In this document: positions 17,646 to 27,616 of the stretch, piece after piece
How the letters are laid out: the number at the start of each line of letters is the position of its first letter
How positions within the stretch are numbered: position 1 is the first letter of the stretch
Assembly (NCBI GenBank): GCA_963820035.1
Contig: CAWFYK010000005.1
Location: forward strand, 62,001-126,000
Direction: 5' to 3'
Source of the DNA: JAWWPG01 sp963820035
GTDB taxonomy: Bacteria > Actinomycetota > Actinomycetes > Propionibacteriales > Nocardioidaceae
Length of the DNA stretch: 64,000 nt
Notes under the pieces: generated by a model
Told to the model about the DNA's origin: nothing
The model's database searches: none
What the model saw: the letters and a program-made list of their open reading frames with translations, nothing else
Program-made: the position numbers and the translations under genes

Positions 17646-20042
17646 GCGTCCTCCCGGACCAAGAGTGCGACGGGGAGCTCCGCGAGCACGTCCGCACAGC
17701 GCAGCCCGTCGCCGCCACCGACATGGCGACGGCTCGTCAGGACATCCGTCCAGCCCGCGTCCGGCAGTCGGACCGAGCTGTCGCCCCAACCGGTGCGGGC
17801 GAGCAGCCCCGGCCACCGGGTGACCAGAGTGGCCACCCGGTCACCCCGTAAGAAGCCGAGCAGGTGCGGGGAGCTGCTCGTCAGCGGCTGGTATGACGCA
17901 GCCGGCCCGAAGCTGGAGGGATCGTCACGACGCAACCGGAGCGCTCGGCTCGTGACCCAGAGCTTCTCGGCGCTGAGGTCGTCGGCCGAGTCCCGACCCG
18001 ACTGCTCGACGTCGAGGCGACCGAGCACGATGTCGCGGAGCTCGTAGTCGACAGGACGTCGGTTGTCCGGGTCGACGAGAGCCGGGGCGACCAGCTCCGT
18101 GCCCTGGTAGACATCCGGCGTCCCGGGAATGGTCAGCTGGAGGAGCTTGCTCGCGAGGGTCGTGGCCCGGGTCGCCTGCTCGTTGTCCGCCACGACGGCG
18201 GTCAGGGACCGGGCCACCGGCTCGGTGAGGCAGGCGGTGGCGAGCTCGAAGACCCGGGACTCGTAGTGGTCGTTGGGGTCGTTCCAGCTGGTGTACTGCT
18301 TGCACTCGCGGATCGCCTTGCGCAGGTAGTCCAGCAGCCGGTCCTCCCCGATCGGCCAGCTGCCGAGCAGGGTCTGCGCCACCAGATAGGCGGTGGGCTC
18401 GTCGACGTCACAGGCCTTCGCCATCCGCATCACCGCCTCCGTGACGGCGTCCCAGCCCGCGAGGTTCTCCGCGGCTGCGAGCAGTCTCGATCGTGGCGTC
18501 CTCGTTGCGCTTCGTGTCGTGGGTGGAGAGAGCGGTCATCCCGGTCGGGTGGGAGCCGGCCTGCTCTTCGGCCCAGGTGTGCAGCAGGTCGGGATCGGCT
18601 GCCTCCATCGCGAGCGGGTCACCGCCGACCTCGTTGAGCGCGACCATCCGATGCCAGCGATAGAACGTGGTGTCCTCGACACCCTTGGCCATCACCGGTC
18701 CGCAGACCTGCTGGAAACGCACAACAAGGTCACGGGTCGCGCGATCGTCGCTCGCGACGTCCTTCAGGAGCTGCCGGAGCACCTCGAGCGCGTCAGCCAG
18801 ATCGGGCCGTGAGTCGCTCGCCGCTCGGCACATCGCGTCCAGCCGATCGACCGCCTCCGGGTCCGCCGGGAACCCCGGGCGAAGGTAGGCGCGGTAGACC
18901 TCGGTGTGCGCCAGTAGCGCGGTCATGGCGGCGCTCGCGACCGATAAGGAAAGGGACTCACCGACCGCCGCCGCCGCGGCGACCGCCGTGCCGGCCAGCC
19001 GGCGTACCTCCGGCTGGAGCTGGTCGGCGATCACCTGCCGCTTGGAGCCGAGCTCGACCCGCTCGTATGACGGCTCGCCGCCCGTCGCCCGCCAGCGCTC
19101 GTCGAGCTCGTCCGCGAGCGCCGGGACGAGAGCGCCCTGGACGGCGCGGATGGCGTCATAGCCCGTCGTTCCGGCACATGGCCACGACGCGGGCAGCCGC
19201 TCGTCGACCTCGAGGATCTTCTCGACGACGACCCATGCATCGTCTGACTCGTCGCGGAGGCGCTCCAGATAGCCCTGCGGGTCGGCCAGTCCGTCGGGAT
19301 GGTCGATCCGGAAGCCGTCCACGACGCCTCGGCGGTGCAGGTCGAGCAGTCGGACGTGGGTCGCGTCGAACACGTCGTCGAGCTCGACCCGGACGGCGAT
19401 GAGGGTGTCGACGTCGAAGAAGCGGCGGTAGTTGAGCACCTCCGCCTTCTCCCGCCAGCCCGCCAGCAGGTAGTGCTGCTGCGAGAGCAGGCCCGCCATG
19501 TCGCTAGGGTCGCTCCCCGGTGCGAGCGGGAAGGTGTGGTCGGCGTAGCGCAGTACCTGCTCGCCGCCCAGCTCCCCGACGGTCAGGTCACCGGCCTCGA
19601 GGACCTCGTCGAGGGAGGCGCCGAGCACGGGAAGCCCCACGCGGCCGTCGCCCCGATCCCAGTCGATGTCGAACCAGTGGGCTGTCGACGCGTCGCTACC
19701 GTGCCGGAGAGTGTCCCAGAGCTGCCGGTTCAGGTGCTCGGGGGTGGGTATCGCCATGTGGTTGGGCACAACGTCGACCACGATGCCGAGGCCGTGCTCA
19801 TGGGCCACCTCGGCGAGGTCGAGGAGCGCGGGCTCGCCACCGAGGTCGTCCGACACTCGCGTGTGGTCGACCACGTCGTAGCCGTGCATGGATCCTGGTG
19901 CCGCCTGCAGGATGGGGGAGAGGTAGAGGTGGGTGACGCCGAGCCGGTCGAGGTAGGGGACGATGGCGGCGGCGTCGCGGAATCCGAAGTCGGCGTGGAG
20001 CTGCAACCGGTAGGTCGACGCCGGGACGCGGCGGTCAACCAT
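17642..20042 (-). pseudogene. treY: Malto-oligosyltrehalose synthase TreY, single-base frameshift
   Basis: GH13 enzyme that isomerises the reducing-end glucose of a maltodextrin to a trehalosyl end. The N-terminal part (from ATG 20042, ASTYRLQLHADFGF, DVVPNHMA, the catalytic DGFRIDHPDGLADP and VVEKILE) runs to TKRNED near 18505. The remainder (MRMAKACDVDEPTAYL, IPGTPDVYQGTEL, to TGA 17642) is in another frame. Deleting one base at about 18493-18507 joins ...NED to a run ending in RSRLLAAAENLAGW, which matches the expected RARL. The total is 800 codons plus one extra base, close to the usual TreY length. The start overlaps the glgX stop by 8 bases. Confidence 0.9.
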
Positions 20043-22134
20043 GCCTGAGCACGACGATGGAGCGGGCGTTGACCTTGCGTCGGAGGCCGGTCCCGCCGCC
20101 GCGACCCTTGCGGTTGGGCGCGGGGTCCGAGCCGGTGTCGAGCAGGACCTCCCACTTCTCGCCGAAGGCGGGGTTGGCCAGCGTCATCATCGCGTCCTCG
20201 TGACCTGGGTTGAGCAGGAGCAGGAACGAGTCGTCCTCGATGTCCTCGCCGCGGAGCCCCGGTTCGGTGATACCCCGCCCGTTGAGGAAGACCGCCATCG
20301 GCTGGACCGTGGGGTGCGCCCAGCTTTTCTCATCCATGGGCGTCCCCTCGGCGCTCAGCCAGGCGATGTCGGGCAGGTCGTTGCTCGCCGTGTCACCCGT
20401 GAAGAACCGCCGCCGACGGAAGATCGGGTGCTCCGCGCGGAGGCGCATCACACTCTGGGTGAACTCCAGCAGCTCCTTGTCGATGCTCGCCCAGTCGATC
20501 CACGACGTCTCGTTGTCCTGGCAGTAGACGTTGTTGTTGCCGTGCTGGGTCCTCCCCACCTCGTCACCGTGCAGGATCATCGGCACCCCCTGGCTGAGCA
20601 GCAGCGTCACCAGCATGTTTCGCTGCTGCCGGGCTCGCAGGGCCAAGATCTCGGGGTCGTCCGTCGGCCCCTCGGCGCCGCAGTTCCAGGAGCGGTTGTT
20701 GTCCTCGCCGTCGTTGCCGCCCTCCCCGTTGGCCTCGTTGTGCTTGTGGTTATAGGAGACCAGGTCCCGCATCGTGAACCCGTCGTGCGCGGTCACGAAG
20801 TTGATCGAGGCGTACGGCGCGCGGCCGTCGCTCTCGTAGAGGTCGCTCGACCCGGACAGGCGCGCGGCGAACTCACCGAGCGAGCCGGGCTCGCCGCGCC
20901 AGTAGTCGCGCACGGTGTCGCGGAACTTGCCGTTCCACTCGGTCCAGCGCGGCGGGAAGTTGCCGACCTGGTAGCCGCCCGGGCCGACGTCCCAGGGCTC
21001 GGCGATCAGCTTCACCTGCGAGACGACCGGGTCCTGCTGGACCAGGTCGAAGAACGCACTCAGCCGGTCGACCTCGTGGAACTGCCTGGCCAGGCTCGCG
21101 GCGAGGTCGAAACGGAAGCCGTCGACGTGCATCTCGGTCACCCAGTAGCGCAGCGAGTCCATGATCAGCTGCAGGACATGGGGGTTCCGCATGAGCGGCG
21201 TGTTGCCGGTGCCCGTCGTGTCGTAGTAGAACGAGCGGTCCTCGTCGGTGAGCCGGTAGTACGACGCGTTGTCGATGCCTCGGAAGGCGAGGGTGGGGCC
21301 GAGATGGTTTCCCTCTGCCGTGTGGTTGTAGACCACGTCGAGGATCACCTCGATGCCCGCCCGATGCAGCTCGCGGACCATCGACTTGAACTCGAGCACC
21401 TGCTGGCCGAGCTGACCGGATGAGCTGTAGGCGTTGTGGGGCGCGAAGAAGCCGATCGTGTTGTAGCCCCAGTAGTTCGAGAGTCCCTTGTCGATGAGGG
21501 TGGAGTCGTTGACGAACTGGTGCACGGGCATCAGCTCGATCGCGGTCACCCCAAGGCCCGTCAGGTGCTCGATGATCGCGGGATAGCTGATGGCCGCATA
21601 GCTGCCGCGGATCTCGTCCGGGATGTCGGGGTGGGTCTGAGTGAGTCCCTTGACATGGGCCTCGTAGATCACCGTCTCGTGGTAGGGGCGGCGCGGGGAC
21701 CGGTCGTCCTGCCAGTCGAAGAACGGGTTGGTCACCACCGACTTCATCGTGTGTGGAGCGGAGTCCTCGGTGTTCCGTTTCTCGGGGTTGCCGAAGTCGT
21801 AGGAGAAGCATGCCGGGGCCCAGTCGATCGAGCCGTCGAGCGCCTTGGCGTAGGGGTCGATCAGCAGCTTGCTGGGATCGCAGCGCTGGCCCTGAGGCGG
21901 ATCATAGGGTCCGTGGACGCGGAAGCCGTAGCGCTGACCGGGTCCGATCCGCGGCAGGTAGATGTGCCAGACCAGTGCATCCTGCTCGAGCACCCGGATC
22001 CGAGTCTCGTTGTCGTCGTCATCGAAGAGGCAGAGCTCCACGGCCTCGGCGACCTCCGAGAAAAGGGCGAAGTTGGTTCCTGCCCCGTCGTACGTCGCCC
22101 CAAGCGGGTTGGGTCCTCCGGGCCATGCCTCCAT
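20035..22134 (-). CDS. glgX: Glycogen debranching enzyme GlgX (isoamylase type)
   Basis: 699-residue GH13 debranching enzyme that hydrolyses alpha-1,6 branches of glycogen or limit dextrins. It has an N-terminal CBM48 domain (GATYDGAGTNFALFSEVAEA), then DVVYNHTAEGNHLGP, DGFRFDLAASLAR (nucleophile Asp), LIAEPWDVGPGGYQ (acid Glu) and FVTAHDGFTMRDL. ATG 22134 has AAAGGAG four bases upstream and matches the family start MEAWPGGPNPLG; the open frame further upstream is discarded. It lies between malQ and treY and should feed linear maltodextrins to TreY/TreZ. Confidence 0.93.
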   Translation of the reverse strand: MEAWPGGPNPLGATYDGAGTNFALFSEVAEAVELCLFDDDDNETRIRVLEQDALVWHIYLPRIGPGQRYGFRVHGPYDPPQGQRCDPSKLLIDPYAKALDGSIDWAPACFSYDFGNPEKRNTEDSAPHTMKSVVTNPFFDWQDDRSPRRPYHETVIYEAHVKGLTQTHPDIPDEIRGSYAAISYPAIIEHLTGLGVTAIELMPVHQFVNDSTLIDKGLSNYWGYNTIGFFAPHNAYSSSGQLGQQVLEFKSMVRELHRAGIEVILDVVYNHTAEGNHLGPTLAFRGIDNASYYRLTDEDRSFYYDTTGTGNTPLMRNPHVLQLIMDSLRYWVTEMHVDGFRFDLAASLARQFHEVDRLSAFFDLVQQDPVVSQVKLIAEPWDVGPGGYQVGNFPPRWTEWNGKFRDTVRDYWRGEPGSLGEFAARLSGSSDLYESDGRAPYASINFVTAHDGFTMRDLVSYNHKHNEANGEGGNDGEDNNRSWNCGAEGPTDDPEILALRARQQRNMLVTLLLSQGVPMILHGDEVGRTQHGNNNVYCQDNETSWIDWASIDKELLEFTQSVMRLRAEHPIFRRRRFFTGDTASNDLPDIAWLSAEGTPMDEKSWAHPTVQPMAVFLNGRGITEPGLRGEDIEDDSFLLLLNPGHEDAMMTLANPAFGEKWEVLLDTGSDPAPNRKGRGGGTGLRRKVNARSIVVLRHG

Positions 22135-22198
22135 CGTGCTCCTTTGTTCGGTGCTGCATTCTCGGGTGGGACGGGGTGCGCGGCCCAGCGGACCAAGG

Positions 22199-24343
22199 CT
22201 ACGGGCCGCCGGGCAGTCCCGCCGCACTGCGGCTGCCGCTCGGATCGACCGCCGCCGCGAGCGCGCGTGCTCGCGGCGACGCGAGCACATCCTCGAGGGT
22301 GATGGGTCTGCCGTCGGGCCCACTGAGGGGAACCCGCCAGTTCGGGTACTCGTCGATCGTGCCCGGCTGGTTCTGTGTCCTTCGGTCGCCGACCGCGTCT
22401 GTGAGGGCGAGGCACAGCAGCCTGGCGGGCGTCCCGGTGAGGAAGCGATAGAGGGCGACTACCGTCTCGTCGGGGTCTGCCCCGTCCGGGAGTACCCCCT
22501 CGTGACGGAGCTGCCGGAGCCAGCCCTCGCGGTCGGCCCGGTCCGCCGCGCGCTCGGCGTCCACCGGACGCGTCAGCAGGCCGAGCGAGTCGCGGAGGGC
22601 GACGTGGTCGCCTGCCAGATAGCCCGCGGTCGGGGGCAGGTCGTGGGTGGTCACGGACGCGAGGGAGTACTCCCGCCAGCGGTCGGCCGGCAGTGGCCGG
22701 CCGTCCTCGTCGCGCTCGAACCAGAGGATGGAGGTCCCGATGATGCCGCGCTCCTTGAGGTACTCGCGGGCGGCGGGCTCGACGTTGCCCAGGTCCTCGC
22801 CGACCACGACGGCGCCGGCGCGCTGGCCCTCCAGGCAGAGGATCCCGATGAGCGCCTCGTGGTCGTAGCGGACGTAGGTGCCGCGGTCGGGGCCCATGCC
22901 TTCCGGGATCCACCACAGCCGGAAGAGGCCGATGATGTGGTCGATGCGGACGGCACCCGCATGTCGCAGCAGACGGGCGATCAGGTCGCGGTAGGGCCGG
23001 TAGGCCAGCTCTGCGAGCCGGTCCGGTCGCCACGGCGGCTGGCTCCAGTCCTGACCGAGCTGGTTGAAGGCATCGGGCGGCGCGCCGACGCTGATCCCCT
23101 GCGCCAAGGTGTCCTGGTGGGACCAGGCGTCGGCGCCGTGGGCATGGACCCCGACGGCCAGGTCATGCATGACGCCGAGGCGCATGCCGGCCCCGCGAGC
23201 AGAGCTCTGGGCAGTGCCGAGCTGTTCGTCGACGACCCACTGGAGCCAGCAGTGGAAGTCCACCCGGTCGGCATGGTCGGCGCGGAAGTCGGCCACCGAG
23301 GAGTCGTCGGGATGCCTGAGCGCGTCCGGCCACGCGTGCCAGTCGGGTCCGTGCACCTCGGCCAGGGCGCACCAGGTGGCGAAGTCACGGAGCGGCGTCC
23401 CCTCGCGGCGCAGGAAGTCGTCGTAGGCCGCCTGGCGCGAGGGTGCGCGCGGCACGTCGTGGAGCAGCGTGAGCGCCGCCTGCTTCGCAGTCCATGCGAT
23501 GTCGCGGTCGATCGCGTCCAGCTCGTCGAGCCTGTCGTGGACGTCGGCACGCAGGGCGGCGACCGCGGCACGCCCGTCGGCTGCCAGGTCGGCGTACTCC
23601 GGAACCTGCTCTACGCGGATGTAGACCGGGTTGACGAACCGGCGCGAGCTCGGCAGATAGGGGGAGGGCTCCATGGGTGCCACCGGCTCAGCGGCGGAGA
23701 GCGGGTTGACGAGGATGTAGTCGGCGCCGAGCTCGCCGCCCGACCAGGTGGCGAGCGTGGCAAGATCGCCCAGGTCGCCGACCCCCCAGGAGTCTCGGGA
23801 CCGCACGCTGTAGAGCTGCGTGGCCAGCCCCCACGCACGATCCGGGATGCGATCCGGGAGCCCGAGCACGTCAGGAGTCACGATGAGCGTGCTCGACGCC
23901 TCCTCGTCCGGCCAGCGCGCCCGAAGGGTGTGGTAGCCCGGGGGCAGCTCGTCGGCGACAGTCAGGACGACCTCGCCCTGCACCGTGGCCGACGCGTCAC
24001 TCAGCCGCGGAGGCGCCTCGACCGTCACGTCGAGACGCGTACCCGTCTCGAGCTCGATCCACGCCTCGGGCGACGAGGAACCGGGAGTGAGCCTGACCAC
24101 CACGCGCTCTCCGACACGTTTCACGACACACGGTGGCAACAGGTGGTCGCGCTGACCACGACGCAGCATGCTCAAAGCCCTCGTGGCGTCGGCCGGGTCG
24201 GCGGCGTCGACGCCGAGGGCCGCGAGTACGGCGAGCACCGTGTCGCGCGGAACGGTCACGGGGTTGTCGAGCCAGTCCTCGTAGTCGGTGGCTACGCCAT
24301 GGGCCTCGGCCAGCTCGCGTTGCTCGGCGGTGAGTTCGTGCAC
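22199..24343 (-). CDS. malQ: 4-alpha-glucanotransferase MalQ (GH77)
   Basis: 714-residue amylomaltase that transfers maltodextrin segments between chains. An N-terminal extension of ~160 residues, seen in actinobacterial MalQ, precedes the GH77 barrel: WGLATQLYSVRSRDSWGVGD, NPLSAAEPVAPMEPSPYLPS, the nucleophile region GAVRIDHIIGLFRLWWIP and acid Glu in VVGEDLGNVEP, then SVTTHDLPPTAGY. First gene of the malQ-glgX-treY-treZ group, separated from glgX by 64 bp. Together they convert glycogen or maltodextrin to trehalose. Confidence 0.92.
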   Translation of the reverse strand: MHELTAEQRELAEAHGVATDYEDWLDNPVTVPRDTVLAVLAALGVDAADPADATRALSMLRRGQRDHLLPPCVVKRVGERVVVRLTPGSSSPEAWIELETGTRLDVTVEAPPRLSDASATVQGEVVLTVADELPPGYHTLRARWPDEEASSTLIVTPDVLGLPDRIPDRAWGLATQLYSVRSRDSWGVGDLGDLATLATWSGGELGADYILVNPLSAAEPVAPMEPSPYLPSSRRFVNPVYIRVEQVPEYADLAADGRAAVAALRADVHDRLDELDAIDRDIAWTAKQAALTLLHDVPRAPSRQAAYDDFLRREGTPLRDFATWCALAEVHGPDWHAWPDALRHPDDSSVADFRADHADRVDFHCWLQWVVDEQLGTAQSSARGAGMRLGVMHDLAVGVHAHGADAWSHQDTLAQGISVGAPPDAFNQLGQDWSQPPWRPDRLAELAYRPYRDLIARLLRHAGAVRIDHIIGLFRLWWIPEGMGPDRGTYVRYDHEALIGILCLEGQRAGAVVVGEDLGNVEPAAREYLKERGIIGTSILWFERDEDGRPLPADRWREYSLASVTTHDLPPTAGYLAGDHVALRDSLGLLTRPVDAERAADRADREGWLRQLRHEGVLPDGADPDETVVALYRFLTGTPARLLCLALTDAVGDRRTQNQPGTIDEYPNWRVPLSGPDGRPITLEDVLASPRARALAAAVDPSGSRSAAGLPGGP

Positions 24344-24561
24344 AGGCCATGTCTACCCGAGCGGGTTCCGGCCGTCCGAGCCGAGGAGGGCAACAGCCTT
24401 GCCTCGGCCGGTAGCCGGCCCGTGTGACCGGCGAGTAGCCGGGCCGTGCCACCTCCGAGCCGGTCCGCACGATAGGTTCTGCACATGTCGGCAGCGCCGA
24501 GGACGGCAGCCTGGGGCACAGCGGTGCCGGCGTCGGCGCGCGGTGGTGGGGAAGGACCCTC

Positions 24562-26040
24562 ATGACGACCAGCGAAGGCGGGGCGGCTCCGGGCGGAGTC
24601 ACCAGGGTAGAGCTCAACGGCATCAACGTGATCACCGAGGCTGAGCGGAAGGGGCAGCCGAGGGACCTCTTCTGGCCGTGGTTCGCGGCCAACATCTCCG
24701 TGCTCGGGGTGGCCTACGGGTCGTTCCTGCTGGGTTTCGGCGTCTCGTTCTGGCAGGCCGTGATCTTCGGCGTGGTCGGGATCGTGCTGTCCTTCCTCCT
24801 TTGCGGTTTCGTCGCTCTTGCAGGAAAGCGCGAGTCGGTGCCGACGCTCATCGTGAGCCGGTCGATCTTCGGCGTCCACGGCAACAAGCTCCCCACGGCC
24901 GTGTCGTGGGTACTGACGGTCGGGTGGGAGACCGTCCTCACTGCGCTCGCGACGCTGGCGACGGCGACGGTCTTCGACGAGCTCGGCTGGGGTGGTGGCG
25001 ACGCCACCAAGGTGATCGCCCTGATTGTCGTCACGATCCTGATCGTCGGCGCCGGTGTCGTGGGGTTCGACCTCATCATGAGGATGCAGACGGTGATCAC
25101 GGTCGTCACGGCGATCCTCACGATCGAGTACGTCATCCTGGTCCGGGACCAGATCCACTGGGACGTCGTCTCGTCGATCCCGGCCGGCTCGACGCAGCAG
25201 GTGATCGGCGGGCTGATCTTCATGATGACCGGCTTCGGCCTGGGATGGGTCAACGTGGCCGCGGACTACTCGCGCTACCTGCCGAGGTCGGCTTCGAGCC
25301 GCGGGGTCGTCGGCTGGACGACGGTCGGGGGCGCGCTGGCCCCGATCTTCCTGCTCATCTTCGGCATCCTGCTCGCGGGGTCGTCCCCGAAGCTCAATGC
25401 GGCCATCGAGAAGGACCCCATCGGCGCGCTGACGTCCGTCCTGCCGACGTGGTTCCTGGTGCCGTTCGCCATCGTCGCCGTGCTGGGACTGGTCGGTGGC
25501 GCCGTCCTCGACATCTACTCGTCCGGGCTCGCCCTCCTGACGTTGGGGCTGCCCATCCCGCGCTGGACCGCAGCCCTCGTCGACGGCGTGGTGATGATCG
25601 CCGGCACGATCTACATCGTCTTCTACTCCGACAGCTTCCTCGTGGTCTTCCAGGGGTTCCTCATCACCCTCGGGGTGCCGATCGCAGCCTGGTGCGGCAT
25701 GTTCCTCGCCGACCTCGCGACCAGGAAGGGTGACTACTCCGAGCAGGAGTTCTATGACCCCCGTGGCCGCTACGGATCCGTCCAGATCGTGCCGGTGCTG
25801 CTGATGTGTGTGGCGACCGTCGTGGGCTGGGGCCTGGTCACGAACACCTATGCCAGCTGGCTCGACTGGCAGGGCTACTTCATGGGCGTCGGGCTGGGTG
25901 GCAAGACCGGCTCCTGGGCCTACGCCAACATCGGGGTGCTGGTCGCGCTGGCGGTCGGCTTCCTCGGCCAGCTGGTGATCTCCGCCGTACGCCCCAAGGA
26001 CCGGCCGATGAGCCCGAGCCCCGAGCGGCAGTCGGTGTGA
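24562..26040 (+). CDS. NCS1-family purine/cytosine permease (second copy)
   Basis: 492-residue transporter with about 12 hydrophobic helices. The N-terminal NGINVITEAERKGQPRDLFW followed by WFAANISVLGVAYGS is typical of the CodB/purine branch, as is VNVAADYSRYLPR in the middle. It should import a nucleobase or closely related heterocycle. ATG 24562 is preceded by GGGGAAGGA. Its stop overlaps the next start (GTGA, 26037-26040), the first of three such overlaps, so its cargo is probably a substrate or product of the enzymes that follow. Confidence 0.87.
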   Translation: MTTSEGGAAPGGVTRVELNGINVITEAERKGQPRDLFWPWFAANISVLGVAYGSFLLGFGVSFWQAVIFGVVGIVLSFLLCGFVALAGKRESVPTLIVSRSIFGVHGNKLPTAVSWVLTVGWETVLTALATLATATVFDELGWGGGDATKVIALIVVTILIVGAGVVGFDLIMRMQTVITVVTAILTIEYVILVRDQIHWDVVSSIPAGSTQQVIGGLIFMMTGFGLGWVNVAADYSRYLPRSASSRGVVGWTTVGGALAPIFLLIFGILLAGSSPKLNAAIEKDPIGALTSVLPTWFLVPFAIVAVLGLVGGAVLDIYSSGLALLTLGLPIPRWTAALVDGVVMIAGTIYIVFYSDSFLVVFQGFLITLGVPIAAWCGMFLADLATRKGDYSEQEFYDPRGRYGSVQIVPVLLMCVATVVGWGLVTNTYASWLDWQGYFMGVGLGGKTGSWAYANIGVLVALAVGFLGQLVISAVRPKDRPMSPSPERQSV

Positions 26041-26615
26041 CCCAGCCGCTCGACCGGCGGGGAGGGGCGCCCTGGCTGGTCGTCATCGACATGCAGAACG
26101 TGTTCGCCGACCCCGAGAGCCCCTGGGCGACGCCAGGCTTCGCCTCGATCCTCGACAACCATGCCGCCTTGCTGGCCGCCTTCCGTGAGCGGGTGGTGTT
26201 CACCCGCTTCGTCGCCCCCGCGGCGCCGGTCGGGGCCTGGCAGCAGTACTACGAGGAGTGGCCCTTCGCGCTCTCACCGCCCGACGACCCGATGTACGAC
26301 GTCGTCGAGGCCCTTCCCCATGCGGGTCGCCCAGTGGTGACTCGGCCGACGTTCGGGAAGTGGGACGAACAGCCTGGCAGCATCCGGGAGCTGACAGGTG
26401 GAGCAGAGACGCTGGTGGTGGCAGGCGTCTCCACTGACTGCTGCGTGCTCTCGACCGCACTGGCCGCGGCGGATGCCGGCGTCCGCGTCGAGGTCGTCGG
26501 CGATGCGTGCGCGGGGCTGAGCGAGGCCGACCACGAACGCGCGCTCGGGGCGATGCGGCTCTATGCGCCGCTCATCACGGTCACGACGACGGCAGAGCTG
26601 CTCCGCGTGCCGTGA
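26037..26615 (+). CDS. Isochorismatase-family cysteine hydrolase
   Basis: 192-residue cysteine hydrolase of the isochorismatase/nicotinamidase superfamily. Visible are the catalytic Asp in WLVVIDMQNVFADP, a likely catalytic Lys in TFGKWDEQPGS and the nucleophile Cys with its cis-peptide neighbour in AGVSTDCCVLSTALAA. Members hydrolyse nicotinamide, N-carbamoyl compounds, ureidoacrylate and similar amides. GTG 26037 overlaps the permease stop and the gene's own stop overlaps the next GTG, so it is embedded in a coupled operon. A role in amide or ureido cleavage of an imported base is inference. Confidence 0.8.
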   Translation: MTQPLDRRGGAPWLVVIDMQNVFADPESPWATPGFASILDNHAALLAAFRERVVFTRFVAPAAPVGAWQQYYEEWPFALSPPDDPMYDVVEALPHAGRPVVTRPTFGKWDEQPGSIRELTGGAETLVVAGVSTDCCVLSTALAAADAGVRVEVVGDACAGLSEADHERALGAMRLYAPLITVTTTAELLRVP

Positions 26616-27616
26616 ACCCGTCCGCTGAGCTCCTCGACCGCGCCACCGGGTCGCTGTGGGGGCTGGCCATCGGGGATGCGCTCGGCATGCCGACCCAGCT
26701 GCTGTCGCGTCGCGAGATCCTCCGGACCTACGGCGAGATCACCGGCTTCGAGGCACCATCGGCCAGCCACCCGATCGCCGCGCGGCTCGAGGCCGGCGCC
26801 GTGACTGACGACACGGAGCAGGCCGTGCTGCTCGGCGAGCTGCTGCAACCTGATGCGCACCTCGACCAGGGGTCGTGGGGAGAGGCCTTGCTCTCCTGGG
26901 AGGGTCGGATGCGAGCGAAGGGCTCGTTGGACCTGCTCGGCCCCTCCACTCAGGCTTCACTGACCGCCTTCCGGTCCGGCACGCCGCTGACGGAGACGGG
27001 AGCCCGTGGGACGACCAACGGCGCGGCGATGAGGATCGGGCCGGTCGGCCTCGCGGTCCCGCCGGACGACCTCGGCCGGCTGGTGGACCGGGTCGTCGAG
27101 GCCAGCATGCTCACGCACAACACGTCACTGGCCCTGGCCGGGGCGGCCGCAGTGGCGGCGGCCGTGAGCACCTGCGTCGAAGGAGCTTCGATCCCAGCCG
27201 CTGTGCCTCTGGCCGTCCGGGCAGCCGAGTTGGCGGCTGAGCGAGGGCGATGGGTGGCTGGAGCGACGGTCGCCCGTCGCCTCGAGTGGGCGGTCGACTA
27301 TGCCCGGCGCATGCCACCCTCCGATCTCCTCGATGGCATCCCTGAGCTGGTGGGCACCAGCCTGGCGACGCAGGAGTCCGTGCCAGCGGCGTTCGCCGTG
27401 CTCGTGGCCTATCCCGACTCCCCATGGCGGGCGGTGTGCGCGGCGGCCTCCCTCGGTGGCGACACTGACACGATCGCCGCGATCGTGGGCGCCGTGACCG
27501 GAGCGGCCCACGGCGTCGGGGCCTTTCCAGCCGAGGCGCTGCACACGGTTCGCGAGGTCAACGGCCTCCAGCTCGAGCCGCTGGCGGTTCGGTTACTGGA
27601 CATCCGATGTCCATGA
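26612..27616 (+). CDS. ADP-ribosylglycohydrolase-family protein
   Basis: 334-residue member of the ADP-ribosylglycohydrolase (ARH/DraG) fold. It shows GLAIGDALGMPTQ near residue 17, the metal-binding acidic cluster VTDDTEQAVLLGE near 63-75, and the late SLGGDTDTIAAIVGA near 285-300. DraG-like proteins remove ADP-ribose from proteins, but bacterial members placed in catabolic operons may cleave N-glycosides of nucleosides. GTG 26612 overlaps the preceding stop. The setting between a cysteine hydrolase and a sugar kinase favours a metabolic N-ribosidase role; this is inference. Confidence 0.82.
   Translation: MNPSAELLDRATGSLWGLAIGDALGMPTQLLSRREILRTYGEITGFEAPSASHPIAARLEAGAVTDDTEQAVLLGELLQPDAHLDQGSWGEALLSWEGRMRAKGSLDLLGPSTQASLTAFRSGTPLTETGARGTTNGAAMRIGPVGLAVPPDDLGRLVDRVVEASMLTHNTSLALAGAAAVAAAVSTCVEGASIPAAVPLAVRAAELAAERGRWVAGATVARRLEWAVDYARRMPPSDLLDGIPELVGTSLATQESVPAAFAVLVAYPDSPWRAVCAAASLGGDTDTIAAIVGAVTGAAHGVGAFPAEALHTVREVNGLQLEPLAVRLLDIRCP

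Noticed and set aside
25806..26036. Earlier start for the cysteine hydrolase
   Set aside because: The extra sequence is an out-of-frame reading of the permease C-terminus; GTG 26037 with the GTGA overlap fits the family start.
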